From NCBI GenBank assembly GCA_016124855.1, contig WGMX01000006.1:50065-114064 (forward strand): 64,000 nucleotides of DNA, written 5' to 3'. Below the pieces are notes generated by a model. The model had not been told where the DNA came from. It did not search any database and was given only the letters and a program-made list of their open reading frames with translations. This document shows, one piece after another, positions 34,863-43,537 of this stretch; position 1 is the first letter of the stretch, and each line of letters opens with the position of its first letter. The position numbers and the translations under genes were made by a program. Origin of the DNA: Anaerolineaceae bacterium. GTDB taxonomy: Bacteria; Chloroflexota; Anaerolineae; Aggregatilineales; Phototrophicaceae.

Positions 34863-35426
34863 TTATTCCAAGTGCGTAATTGAACCGCCAGCAAATCGCT
34901 GTTCAAGTAAGTCTATCACATTCAGCAGATCAAGCGGCTGTTTGACCGTAAACTGCGGCACTTCGGAAGCGTCTGCTGGAATTTTAGAACGGCGCGGCGA
35001 CCAATCCAGCCAGACGCTGATGAGTCCGAGTTGATTCGCGCCTTTCACGTCGCGTTCCAGATTGTTGCCGAACATTAACACTTTGCCGTGATTCGCAGGC
35101 TCAATCTTCAACTGCTGGAGGGCGTGATGAAATATATCAGGATGCGGTTTATCAACACCTAAATGTTCAGAAATGGCATATACATCAAAGAGATCATATA
35201 AGCCGTAAGGATGCAGGTTGTTGGTAAAGGTGTCGGCAGGGCCATCGGCAACTAAAGCCAATGGATAACCCCGTTGTTTAAGCTGGCGCATCAGCTCATC
35301 CGCGCCGGGAATCAGATCAGCACGCAGGGAAACGCCAGCCGGTGTTTTGACCTCGGTGGCTTCATCAACAAGTGTGTCGCCACAATCCAAGAAAATCGCA
35401 CGGATGTTAGTTTTCACAGGTAGCAC
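34863..35426 (-). CDS. HAD-superfamily hydrolase
   Basis: 187 residues beginning at a GTG (second GTG three codons later). HAD motif I is IFLDCGDTLVDEA with nucleophile D14; the position that usually carries the second Asp is Gly. Motif II is LALVADGP, motif III Lys is in LGVDKPHPDIFHHAL, and motif IV is VLMFGNNLERDVKGANQLG. This is a phosphatase-like member with a helical cap. It is flanked within 4 bp by the AcnX small subunit and within 17 bp by the deoxyribosyltransferase-like gene, so it is part of the operon; its substrate may relate to the AcnX pathway. Confidence 0.85.
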   Translation of the reverse strand: MLPVKTNIRAIFLDCGDTLVDEATEVKTPAGVSLRADLIPGADELMRQLKQRGYPLALVADGPADTFTNNLHPYGLYDLFDVYAISEHLGVDKPHPDIFHHALQQLKIEPANHGKVLMFGNNLERDVKGANQLGLISVWLDWSPRRSKIPADASEVPQFTVKQPLDLLNVIDLLEQRFAGGSITHLE

Positions 35427-35443
35427 ACTTATATAACCTAAGA

Positions 35444-36202
35444 TTATGCATTTAGACCTAGCTCCTGCTGGATTGTTCTCTTTAAAGATTGCTCAAATTC
35501 TTGCATTCCCTGCACTGTATAGTTATAAACAATCGTTCGCAAGTCTCGTACATCAAAGGGAATGTCATCTATTGTTTTTGAGATAAGAATTGCTTTACGT
35601 CCGAGAGTATGTGCGATTCCTAGCTCATAAAAAACGTTTGGATTACGGTCAGTACAATCAACAATACAAAGTCTGGCGTGATAAATAGCAGACCATACAT
35701 CATCCATAATTCTATTCGCTGTGAAGAAATCGTCCCCTCGTTTGCATCTAATCCGAAGCTCAGTAGCAACTTTGAGGATATGATCGGTATAAACCGGTTT
35801 GAGATCATCTCGAAACGGCATTGCGACGAAAACATCAGCCGATTTGCGATCAGGAAGCGGTTGTTTAAAAATGGGGGTAACCTGCATTGGGTTTTCACCA
35901 GCTTCAATCAACTTTGTCAAGCTAAAGCGAAATAGTTCTTGAAGCCGTGGAACGATGGAACTAGACAGGAGTTTTATATCAGGCGTGAATTCCACGCCAC
36001 CTTTGGTTTCAATAAGATTGAACCTCAACAAATCCTCAACTGGGTGTTTTGGATAGCCTCTTATATTGTCCAGTAAATGGCGATAAGGAAACGATGTTTG
36101 CATTTCATTATTGCTCTCAATGAGTATCGCTATTTCATTCAAACTGATAGGTTGGTTCTCTCTTATCAATTTCAGTAGTGCAATTTTGCTAACGTTATTC
36201 AT
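35444..36202 (-). CDS. Winged-helix plus nucleoside 2-deoxyribosyltransferase-like protein
   Basis: 252 residues. The first 105 residues look like a winged-helix DNA-binding unit (SKIALLKLIRENQPISLNEIAILIESN...LLRFNLIETKGGVEFTP). The C-terminal 130 residues match the NDT/TIR-like Rossmannoid fold: DVFVAMPFRDDLKPVYTDHIL, ANRIMDDVWSAIYHARLCIVDCTDRNPNVFYELGIAHTLGRKAILIS. Such domains cleave nucleosides or NAD and occur in defence and signalling proteins. The gene is noticeably AT-rich and interrupts the AcnX operon, which points to acquisition. Function is not established. Confidence 0.78.
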   Translation of the reverse strand: MNNVSKIALLKLIRENQPISLNEIAILIESNNEMQTSFPYRHLLDNIRGYPKHPVEDLLRFNLIETKGGVEFTPDIKLLSSSIVPRLQELFRFSLTKLIEAGENPMQVTPIFKQPLPDRKSADVFVAMPFRDDLKPVYTDHILKVATELRIRCKRGDDFFTANRIMDDVWSAIYHARLCIVDCTDRNPNVFYELGIAHTLGRKAILISKTIDDIPFDVRDLRTIVYNYTVQGMQEFEQSLKRTIQQELGLNA

Positions 36203-36293
36203 CTATTTTAGTCTATCCTTATTGCATTTTTTGCAGTAAGAATAATTACTATTTCAAAATGTGTCGAAAAATGAAATAAAGATAGTTATCCTG

Positions 36294-37556
36294 CTATTCC
36301 CACAAATCTGTGTCGCGCCAGACACGGCCTTGTGATGCCGAACGGACACATTCTTCGAGGCTGCCATAAACCACCTGAAAGCCAATGTTACCGGGCGCAT
36401 AATGAGCGAACTTGCCGGAGTTGGTCATGAGTATGCCATTACGCGCGCGAACAATCGGTGTGACGACCACACAGGTATCGACAACAATTTGGACACCAGC
36501 CGATTGTAAGCGTTCCAACCAACCGCGCTTTTGCAGATTAACCTGAACGATGCGATTGGTACAAACGATAAATTCCACCGATGGGTTGGGCGGATAGGCT
36601 TCGATGAGTGGGAGTAAGTCGGCAAATTCGGTCATGGAAAAATGTGGGCTGCCAAGCGCTATGACATTGACTGCACCATCAGGAACAGTTGCCAGTTTAT
36701 CTCGCATTTGGCGCAGCATGTCGAGCGTGACGGTGATGGTTTCTTCAGGTGGTTGATGTTGAAAAGCATCCTCTAAGGTCGGTGCTTCCGGTGTGATACC
36801 AACCGCATGAAACAAAGCTACCGCGCCGGATGATGCAGCCGCTGCGCCGAGTGCTTTGAGTTGATCTTCGGTAACCGTTTCAGGCAAGCCATCAATCACG
36901 GGGATACGGTTGGCACTCTGCGAACCGACCAGATAACCAAGTACAGGATACAATACGCTGTCATTCAGCAGGCGTTCGGGAATATTTTCCAAGCGGAACA
37001 GGATTTGTCCGTGTCGATTTTCAGTCAAGTGCAGACCAACCGCCGGAGCGCGTCCGGTAATGGCGGCACAGATGTCGATAAAGTCGCCATAGCGGTGAGT
37101 CCGTGCGCCTAAAACGGAGTTGGCAAAGACGATGGCGTTGCTTTCCGCCCATGCGATTTGCTCACCGAATTTAGGGCGGTAGCCGGTTTGATACGGAGCG
37201 CAGGTATAAATCGGCTGGCAGCCCATCACCTCATAAGCCTTCATGGTGCGGGTGGCATATTCGGCGACCTGTGCCGTTCCTTGAAAATGTTCGGGGTGAA
37301 TCAAGTCCATCGCACCGACATTGAGCGAGGTTGGGACAACCACCTGCGCTCCACCCGCTACTAACTTTTCGGCAAATTCCAAACCCGAATAACCGTGATA
37401 GAGACAGCCATCAATATGAGCAGCGGTAATGTCCAGCAGTTCGGATGCACCGTACACGCCTGCCATCGTCGTCAGGATACGCATCGCCATCTGTGCGGCT
37501 GCACCCTGTTCACCGTTGAGCATAGCGGTGTCGTTGGGCGAGAGTGTAAGGGTCAT
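36294..37556 (-). CDS. Aconitase X catalytic (large) subunit, DUF521
   Basis: 420 residues of the AcnX/DUF521 family: MLNGEQGAAAQMAMRIL at the N-terminus, VPTSLNVGAMDL, TCAPYQTGYRPKFGEQIAWAESNAIVFANSVLGARTHR, ITGRAPAVGLHL, and the C-terminal NSGKFAHYAPG. Cysteines in TCAPY, VCTNR and VDTCVV are candidate Fe-S ligands. The family dehydrates cis-3-hydroxy-L-proline in proteobacteria and mevalonate 5-phosphate in archaea. The gene overlaps an upstream membrane-protein gene by 4 bp and is separated from its small-subunit gene by two others. Confidence 0.9.
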   Translation of the reverse strand: MTLTLSPNDTAMLNGEQGAAAQMAMRILTTMAGVYGASELLDITAAHIDGCLYHGYSGLEFAEKLVAGGAQVVVPTSLNVGAMDLIHPEHFQGTAQVAEYATRTMKAYEVMGCQPIYTCAPYQTGYRPKFGEQIAWAESNAIVFANSVLGARTHRYGDFIDICAAITGRAPAVGLHLTENRHGQILFRLENIPERLLNDSVLYPVLGYLVGSQSANRIPVIDGLPETVTEDQLKALGAAAASSGAVALFHAVGITPEAPTLEDAFQHQPPEETITVTLDMLRQMRDKLATVPDGAVNVIALGSPHFSMTEFADLLPLIEAYPPNPSVEFIVCTNRIVQVNLQKRGWLERLQSAGVQIVVDTCVVVTPIVRARNGILMTNSGKFAHYAPGNIGFQVVYGSLEECVRSASQGRVWRDTDLWE

Positions 37557-38098
37557 TTGGTATTTACAACCTCTAGAGACAACACTTCACTACTGTTCGG
37601 TGCATAATATAACCGAAAAGTGGTGTCATTTCCTCTAAGGTATAAATAGTTGTCAAATAAAGCGTAAGCTGTAGAACTGATTTGTATGTCAATTTCTGAA
37701 ATCCAGTAACTTGGCCCGAATTTCCCGTACTGCTCTCGTATGTGCAATTTACCGAGATAAACTTTAGGACGGTTACGGGTAAGATCAGCACTCCGATCCA
37801 TAACACCGAGAGTAACATAGACAACTGGAAGCGACATCACCACCAACAGCGTCAAAATGCTTGTTGTGCCATCTTTCATCGAAGAAGATAAGCCACTGAC
37901 CAAGATAGGCAAAATAAACACAGCAGCGGCAGCACAACCAATTCCAGCCAACCACTGACCCTGCTTTTTTCGGCTAGACAACTTTTCAACTTGTCCGTCG
38001 CTCAGTCGTCCGGCGCGGTTGGCTTCAAGGTCAGCAGCGTTGAAGTCGAAAATTTGCATCAGGTCGGGATCAGGATTGGTTAGTAGGCTCATAAACAT
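37553..38098 (-). CDS. Hypothetical membrane protein with two TM segments
   Basis: 181 residues. A polar N-terminus (IFDFNAADLEANRAGRLSDGQVEKLSSRKKQGQ) precedes two hydrophobic segments (WLAGIGCAAAAVFILPILVSG and ILTLLVVMSLPVVYVTLGV). The C-terminal 85 residues are beta-rich (KVYLGKLHIREQYGKFGPSYWISEIDIQISS). I do not recognise a named family. The stop codon overlaps the AcnX large-subunit start by 4 bp, so it may be the first gene of that operon, or the coupling may be accidental. Confidence 0.7.
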   Translation of the reverse strand: MFMSLLTNPDPDLMQIFDFNAADLEANRAGRLSDGQVEKLSSRKKQGQWLAGIGCAAAAVFILPILVSGLSSSMKDGTTSILTLLVVMSLPVVYVTLGVMDRSADLTRNRPKVYLGKLHIREQYGKFGPSYWISEIDIQISSTAYALFDNYLYLRGNDTTFRLYYAPNSSEVLSLEVVNTK

Positions 38099-38308
38099 TC
38101 ATTTAACTATGTCGTATATCAATAATATGCCGCAATTCATTGTTCGATAACAGCCTGTAAATTAGTCTGCTTGAAACCAGTATTCAAATCTCGATCAAAA
38201 CCCAAACAGCACCCGTACCCTAACGCCTATATCCCAACAAGGCGTTCAATTGTATAGTAGTTGTCACACAACTTGTTATTTACACAATTTATGACTAGGG
38301 GGATTTGT

Positions 38309-39235
38309 ATGCAGAAGTATCGGGCAAGTGGCCGAATGTCTTTCGGCGGCTTTTTTCTGCTGCTGGTATTGGCCGTTATTAGTGCTGCCGCACTCGGAGG
38401 AGTCTTATTTGCGCTGGATTACTATCTACACTTTTACTTGATCTTACTCTTCCCGATGTTCGCAGGGGCAATCGCGGGCGGCTTACTTGCAAGAGGGGTT
38501 TACACTGCTAAGGTACGTAGTCCAATCGTTGCAGGGCTGGTAGGCTTAATTTGCGGCATATTGATGTACGGCGTGTATCATGTCGCCTCGTATTATGTCG
38601 GATTTAGAAGTGATGTTCGGGACAGTATCGCCCAACGTAATGGTGAAACTCTAAGTGATGCGGACTTGGATAAGTTTATTGACGCGAACCTAGAGAAAGA
38701 AGTCGGTGATACAGGCATTGTAGGGTATTTAAAGTATACAGCAAAAGAAGGGATAACCATTACCAACACCTCCTCTTACTCCAGCACCAAGAGCAGTGAC
38801 ACGCTAAAGGGCGACCTCGTTTGGGGGTATTTCGCGGTTGAAATTCTGCTGGCGGGGTTGTTCGCGGCATTTATTGCCGGGCGAGCAGCGGGCGAACCCT
38901 TTGATGAAGATGCCAATGAATGGTATGGTCCGCCGGTTCTATTTGCGACTGCTACCGGAAAATCCCGCAAAGACCTTGTGAACGCACTCAAAGATGCGAA
39001 CTTCCAACAAGCAGGTACGCTCCTGACGCAGGAGGATATCAAGTATCCACGCGTGAACATGAACATCCGGCGTACAAAAAATGCCAACAGCACACAGGAT
39101 GTGTTTATTCAACTCACTTACAATACACGTCGTAATCGACCTAACAACCTGCGGAACGGTGTGGTTTCGGCAAGTGAGTTCGAGAGCATTAAACGCGGCA
39201 TGGCTCAAGCACCAAGCTCACCGACGAGTCAATAA
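38309..39235 (+). CDS. Hypothetical four-TM membrane protein with soluble C-terminus
   Basis: 308 residues from the ATG at 38309, chosen because AGGGGGA lies 6 nt upstream. Hydrophobic segments are at about 13-35, 38-60, 70-90 and 175-195; an extracytoplasmic stretch (about 95-170) with SYSSTKSSDTL lies between the third and fourth. The C-terminal 100 residues are soluble (LFATATGKSRKDLVNALKDANFQQAGTLL). I do not recognise the family. It is convergent with the threonine dehydratase gene and ends at a palindromic terminator. Confidence 0.72.
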   Translation: MQKYRASGRMSFGGFFLLLVLAVISAAALGGVLFALDYYLHFYLILLFPMFAGAIAGGLLARGVYTAKVRSPIVAGLVGLICGILMYGVYHVASYYVGFRSDVRDSIAQRNGETLSDADLDKFIDANLEKEVGDTGIVGYLKYTAKEGITITNTSSYSSTKSSDTLKGDLVWGYFAVEILLAGLFAAFIAGRAAGEPFDEDANEWYGPPVLFATATGKSRKDLVNALKDANFQQAGTLLTQEDIKYPRVNMNIRRTKNANSTQDVFIQLTYNTRRNRPNNLRNGVVSASEFESIKRGMAQAPSSPTSQ

Positions 39236-39247
39236 ATCTTTTCTCAA

Positions 39248-39275
39248 GTAGGGAAAAGGCACGTCTTTTCCCTAC
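39248..39275. terminator. Bidirectional terminator, GTAGGG palindrome copy C
   Basis: GTAGGGAAAAG, loop GCACGT, CTTTTCCCTAC: a perfect 11-bp stem (39248-39258 with 39265-39275). It lies 12 bp past the plus-strand stop and 8 bp before the end of the minus-strand dehydratase gene, so it serves both. Its GTAGGG...CCCTAC ends match the other palindromic elements in the window. Confidence 0.8.
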
Positions 39276-39283
39276 AATTTCCC

Positions 39284-40255
39284 TTAATCGCTGGCATCAG
39301 CCTCTGACAAAATCAAACTCATAGTTGGCGCATCAATGTTGCCGCCAGAGATGATGACTCCCACTTTAGCCGCTGGTTTGACCCCGCCACTCAACAGCGC
39401 GGCTAACCCCAAAATACCTGACGGTTCCATGACCAATTTGAGACGGAAAAATGCAAAGCGTACTGCCTCTTTAATGGCCTGTTCGCTGACCGTCACAAAG
39501 TCGTCCACATTTTCGAGAATCAGCGGAAACGTGATGTCACCCAATGAGACGGTGCGCGTGCCATCGGCGATGGTGTTGGGATAAGGAATCGCTGTCAAAG
39601 TTTTGGTGCGAAAGGATTGAGTGGCATCATCGGCTAATGTCGGCTCAACACCGATCACTTTGCAATTAGGCGATGCTCCTTTCGCAGCAAGCGCACATCC
39701 ACTGAGTAAACCGCCACCGCCAACCGGCGTAAGTAACATATCGAGTTCACCCACATCTTGAATGAGTTCTAATGCTGACGTTCCCTGTCCGGCAATCACA
39801 TGCGGGTGATCAAATGGCGGAATGATGCTATAACCGTGTTCTGATGCCAGCGATTCAGCAAGCGCCTTGCGGTCCGTTTCGGCAGGGTTGAATTGAATCA
39901 CTTCTGCACCGTAGCCGCGTGTGGCAGCTAGTTTGGTCAATGGCGCATTATCCGGCATGACGACCACCGTTTTGACACCCAACAACTTGCCCGAAAGCGC
40001 AATCGCCTGTGCGTGATTACCGGATGAAAAGGTGATGACTCCTCGCGATTTTTCAGCCTCGCTCAAACGGCTCATGGCGTTATAAGCTCCACGAAACTTG
40101 AACGCGCCCATGCGCTGCAAATTTTCGCACTTCAAAAAAACGTTCGCGCCGACTCGTTCATCTAAAGTATGTGACGTTATGACTGGTGTGCGGTGGGCGA
40201 CAGATGCGATTTGGGCTGCGGCGGACTGCACATCCGCGAAGGTGACAAGGCTCAT
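39284..40255 (-). CDS. Threonine/serine dehydratase (TdcB/IlvA type)
   Basis: 323 residues of fold-type II PLP enzymes. The Schiff-base lysine is K53 in MGAFKFRGAYNAM; the phosphate and substrate loops are FSSGNHAQAIAL and PVGGGGLLSG. No C-terminal ACT domain is present, so it resembles the catabolic TdcB type or serine racemase rather than feedback-regulated IlvA. It converts threonine to 2-oxobutanoate plus ammonia, or serine to pyruvate. It is transcribed alone, convergent with the membrane protein gene. Confidence 0.92.
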   Translation of the reverse strand: MSLVTFADVQSAAAQIASVAHRTPVITSHTLDERVGANVFLKCENLQRMGAFKFRGAYNAMSRLSEAEKSRGVITFSSGNHAQAIALSGKLLGVKTVVVMPDNAPLTKLAATRGYGAEVIQFNPAETDRKALAESLASEHGYSIIPPFDHPHVIAGQGTSALELIQDVGELDMLLTPVGGGGLLSGCALAAKGASPNCKVIGVEPTLADDATQSFRTKTLTAIPYPNTIADGTRTVSLGDITFPLILENVDDFVTVSEQAIKEAVRFAFFRLKLVMEPSGILGLAALLSGGVKPAAKVGVIISGGNIDAPTMSLILSEADASD

Positions 40256-40355
40256 GGGCTATTCCTTTGACTTTATGGTGCGATTCGCTGATCATCACCT
40301 GATGATAAAGACAATTGCATCCTAGCCCTATAACCAATGATGACGAATTTGATGA

Positions 40356-41810
40356 CTAACCGAATCGTCTATTCGCCCAGACGCGGGCATTGAGCACATC
40401 TGAGACACTTTTGGTGCCGTTTTCAACAAGGATGAGATCAAACAGCACATTTGGATACTGCTTCTGGATGACTTCGCGCATACTGTCGGCGAGATCAGGT
40501 GGCGCGAGGACAGTGGCGGCAAGGCTGCGATCATAGGGGATATATTTGATGAAGTCCCAAACGGTGGTCACGATGGGATGAAAGGTGTTCCAATACGAAC
40601 GTCCGCCTTCCATAAACCATTCTGGTTCGAAACCGGGAGCCAGCACGATCATATGGAAAGTCGGTTCACCACGAATCGGCCCCGGCCCACGCCCGATGTA
40701 CCCGTTATAGTTACCGGGTTCACCGGATGACAAGGGCGGTACACTGCGCCGAAGCTGAGGCACCTGCTCCATGCGTATGAGCGCACCAGCATGATTATCG
40801 TAGTAGTCGTTTTCTTTCCACAGGGCGATGCCAAACAACCACGGTGGCGCTTGGGTGACAATCCAGTTGAACATGGCGACAGTCGCCTCGCCCATTGAGT
40901 CTTTGTCGTAGGCGGGATAGCGAGTATCCGGTCGCTGTGGGCCATCCCAAGGATAAGGGAATACACCACCTTCTGTACCAACGACTGGCACAACACCTGA
41001 ATCAAACCACTGCGATAGACGATAGTGAAACGCCAGTCCTACAGCCGTGATGCCGTTCGGATCACCGTAAGGGGTCAGATGTGTACCGCCAAACACGGTA
41101 CGTCCGGGGTCAGTCGTCTGGCAAATCGGATCATAAGGATATTCAAAGTGCCAACCACCTTCTGTCCCGTTTTGCTGGCGCATATCGCGGGCGATATAGG
41201 GCTGTCCCGGCACTTCTTGATAAAAATGATTCAAGGTATAGGGATGAGTCGCCAGCCACAATCCGTTGTTAATAATGGTTTTGAAACGGTCACGCCATTT
41301 TTCACGCAAGTACATCAACATGGCATCCAACCACGGGATTGTGCCTTGATCGGGGCCTTGGGCTTCGGCAAGCGCCGGAAAAGCCGGATAGCAGCCCATG
41401 TTGATGATCGTCTCAGCAAAGACCAGCCAATTGTCCATAATCGGACCGATAATTTGCGCTGTGTTACTGGGGTTAAACACCAAATCACCGGACGGCCATT
41501 CGTTAATCAGATTGGGTTCGTTGTAAAACTCAAACCACTTTACCCCAGCACTGGCATAAGCTTTCCACTCATTGATGAGCGTCGGGTCAACCGGCATCGC
41601 GCCCGGCGAAGGACGAAAAATACGAATAATCGGTGTGACGTTATTGCTAACTAGGGTCTGGCAGTCGCCCAAAAATTCACTACCGTTGGCCGCCATCTTA
41701 TACCAGCCAAGCTGCAACCGCTTGACACGATCCATCGTCGGCCCTTTAAAGACAAACGAGTTATGCATCCCGCGCGGGTTCAATGACCACTGATATTCAT
41801 TCAGAAGCAA
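40356..41810 (-). CDS. Cytosolic clan GH-A-like glycosidase with extra C-terminal domain
   Basis: 484 residues from a TTG with GAGGT 7 nt upstream. No signal peptide is present. The first 370 residues look like a (beta/alpha)8 glycosidase: VKWFEFYNEPNLINEWP supplies the acid/base Glu after the fourth strand, and VPVVGTEGGVFPYP a candidate nucleophile Glu; WLFGIALWKEN is a late barrel strand. Residues about 385-470 are a separate domain (LAPGFEPEWFMEGGRSYW, HPIVTT) that recurs as a stand-alone protein in the gene just upstream. Substrate and GH family are not assigned. Confidence 0.75.
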   Translation of the reverse strand: MLLNEYQWSLNPRGMHNSFVFKGPTMDRVKRLQLGWYKMAANGSEFLGDCQTLVSNNVTPIIRIFRPSPGAMPVDPTLINEWKAYASAGVKWFEFYNEPNLINEWPSGDLVFNPSNTAQIIGPIMDNWLVFAETIINMGCYPAFPALAEAQGPDQGTIPWLDAMLMYLREKWRDRFKTIINNGLWLATHPYTLNHFYQEVPGQPYIARDMRQQNGTEGGWHFEYPYDPICQTTDPGRTVFGGTHLTPYGDPNGITAVGLAFHYRLSQWFDSGVVPVVGTEGGVFPYPWDGPQRPDTRYPAYDKDSMGEATVAMFNWIVTQAPPWLFGIALWKENDYYDNHAGALIRMEQVPQLRRSVPPLSSGEPGNYNGYIGRGPGPIRGEPTFHMIVLAPGFEPEWFMEGGRSYWNTFHPIVTTVWDFIKYIPYDRSLAATVLAPPDLADSMREVIQKQYPNVLFDLILVENGTKSVSDVLNARVWANRRFG

Positions 41811-41840
41811 TCACATACCTCGATGTCTAGGCGAAGATGG

Positions 41841-42401
41841 TTAGCCGCCTGTGACCGGACCCGGTGTTGGATACACAGGCTGTCCCGGTGTTGAGGGCGG
41901 TACGTCGGGTGCGGCAGCCGGTTCAGCAGCATTCGGCGTTGGCGTTTGGGTAATGAAGCCCCCCGGTGCGCGTGTCGGCGGAATAACCTCAACCGGGCCG
42001 CCAATTAACGAACCCGGTGTCGGGCTAATGGGCACTTGTGGTGTGGGTGTCGGTTTGAGCGGCACACCGAACGGCTGGTTGGTTTGGGCGCGCTGGTTAA
42101 GCGCATTGCGGGTTTGTTCGAAGGCATCATATACAACGCCATCCAACAACGCATCTGGCACATTTTGCGCCAGAAATACACCCCACTGCTTCGCCGTATC
42201 CCGCCGCGCGACCAGTGTCACAATGATCGTATATCCCTTTGGAATCAGGCGCACGAGTTCAAGATCGGTCACGATGATGGGACGAAAACGTGTCCAATAC
42301 TCACGGGCGGCATCAAACAGCCATTCCGCGCCCAGTCCGGGAGCCAGTAGAAGAAAGTGATAGTTGGGTAGTGAGTCTGGTGATGGTGGCATGGTCAACA
42401 T
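41841..42401 (-). CDS. Stand-alone copy of the C-terminal domain plus Pro/Thr-rich tail
   Basis: 186 residues. Residues about 14-95 (YHFLLLAPGLGAEWLFDAAR, YWTRFRPIIVTD, ALLDGVVYDAF) align with the C-terminal domain of the glycosidase-like protein encoded 30 bp downstream, sharing LAPG-x3-EW-x5-R-x-YW-x2-F-x-PI. The C-terminal 80 residues are a low-complexity tail with repeated PTP motifs. No signal peptide or membrane segment is seen. The two genes are in one direction with a short gap and probably form an operon. The domain is not one I can name. Confidence 0.7.
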   Translation of the reverse strand: MLTMPPSPDSLPNYHFLLLAPGLGAEWLFDAAREYWTRFRPIIVTDLELVRLIPKGYTIIVTLVARRDTAKQWGVFLAQNVPDALLDGVVYDAFEQTRNALNQRAQTNQPFGVPLKPTPTPQVPISPTPGSLIGGPVEVIPPTRAPGGFITQTPTPNAAEPAAAPDVPPSTPGQPVYPTPGPVTGG

Positions 42402-42540
42402 GATACCACAAGACTAAGTGAAGTCGGAAGTCTGCGGAGGGAAATCGTTAGCCAACACTAAAGTGGTTTGACAGCCAAAACACCATTCGCTACTATCCGA
42501 ACAGATGTGCAGACATCCACACAAGGATGAGGAAATTGAC

Positions 42541-43047
42541 ATGAGCCACTATACGCCTGTAATTCTTCAACGTGAAGGCTTTCCAGTGATCGGCCTTAAA
42601 ACGGTGACGACCGTCAAAGCCAGCATTGAACACGGCGCGATCAAACGCTTAGAGGCTTCGTTCTTCAAGCGCAGCATCGAAATCCAAAACCGTGTAGGTA
42701 AGGCTAAAATCCTCGTTCAGATTTATCCACCGAGCGGCTATTTTAGCTATCACACTTCATATACCGTTTTACTCGGTTATCCGGTTGAAAATTTGGGTAC
42801 GATTCCCGAAGGTATGACGAGTTATCAAATTCCAGCAGGTCGATATGCCAGAGTGACTCATGTGGGTGACGAAGCGTGGATTAGCAAAACCTACTCGTTT
42901 ATCTATCGTCACTGGCTGCCGCGCCGTCAGCGTACTCCGCCTACCTTTGATTATGAAGTATGGGACACGCGCTACTTGCCGGGTCAAGTTCAGAGCCAAA
43001 TTGATATTTATGTACCGCTGAATGGCAATCGCGGCAGCATGTGGTGA
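42541..43047 (+). CDS. GyrI-like small-molecule-binding domain protein
   Basis: 168 residues from the ATG at 42541, with GAGGAAA 6 nt upstream. It has the GyrI/AraC-effector (SOUL-like) pattern: PVIGLKTVTTVKASIEHGAI at the start, ILVQIYPPSGYFSYHTSYTVLLGYPVENL in the middle, YQIPAGRYARVTHVGD and DYEVWDTRYLPGQVQSQIDIYVPL at the end. Stand-alone members bind hydrophobic or cationic ligands. No HTH is attached. Convergent with the next gene, 11 bp apart. Confidence 0.82.
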   Translation: MSHYTPVILQREGFPVIGLKTVTTVKASIEHGAIKRLEASFFKRSIEIQNRVGKAKILVQIYPPSGYFSYHTSYTVLLGYPVENLGTIPEGMTSYQIPAGRYARVTHVGDEAWISKTYSFIYRHWLPRRQRTPPTFDYEVWDTRYLPGQVQSQIDIYVPLNGNRGSMW

Positions 43048-43058
43048 CAAAACTCAGT

Positions 43059-43520
43059 CTATTCGTTCGCGTCAAGTGCTTGATAAACAACACGGATGAG
43101 GCCATTACGATTGCGAAGCGTAAGATATAAGAAAGTAAATGGCATGATCCCCGACGCACCAAAGAATATCGACATCTCCGTCATATTCCTAAATGCATAA
43201 ACAAGGATGATTGACCAAGCAAAAAACCAAAGAAAAACAATAAAGAGAAATAGAGAGATTTTCCCAGATCCGCTGACATAGATGGTATGTTCATCAATTT
43301 TTCGGAGGTGACCTTGAACCTCAGCCCAGAGATTCTGACCTGCATCACGATCTAAACTAAATTCCTTACCTTCTGCATCATCCAATATGCGAACAAGAAT
43401 ATCTCTTTTAGAAGCGAGCCAGCCTGATTTGCGTTTTGATTCTGCTTTGAGCCGTGCTACACACACGTCCATAGGTAGCCTTGTTGTGAATTCAAAATGC
43501 TTTTCGAGGAAAGCGACCAT
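43059..43520 (-). CDS. Hypothetical membrane protein with two TM segments
   Basis: 153 residues. A charged soluble N-terminal domain of about 85 residues (FEFTTRLPMDVCVARLKAESKRKS) ends in VSGSGKISL; two hydrophobic segments follow (FLFIVFLWFFAWSIILVYAF and IFFGASGIMPFTFLYLTL) and a short tail. It is AT-rich compared with its neighbours. The family is not recognised. It starts 17 bp after the stop of the proline dehydrogenase gene on the same strand... reading order places it downstream of that gene, possibly in the same transcript. Confidence 0.65.
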   Translation of the reverse strand: MVAFLEKHFEFTTRLPMDVCVARLKAESKRKSGWLASKRDILVRILDDAEGKEFSLDRDAGQNLWAEVQGHLRKIDEHTIYVSGSGKISLFLFIVFLWFFAWSIILVYAFRNMTEMSIFFGASGIMPFTFLYLTLRNRNGLIRVVYQALDANE

Positions 43521-43537
43521 TGTCTACCTCTTACACG

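Noticed and set aside
34859..34906. N-terminal extension of the AcnX small subunit to the TTG at 34906
   Set aside because: It would overlap the HAD gene by 44 bp, and the added residues fall outside the DUF126 domain; the TTG at 34858, 4 bp after the HAD stop, fits better.
41025..41654. 209-residue plus-strand frame opposite the glycosidase-like gene
   Set aside because: Shadow frame; the opposite strand has the glycosidase motifs and a ribosome site.
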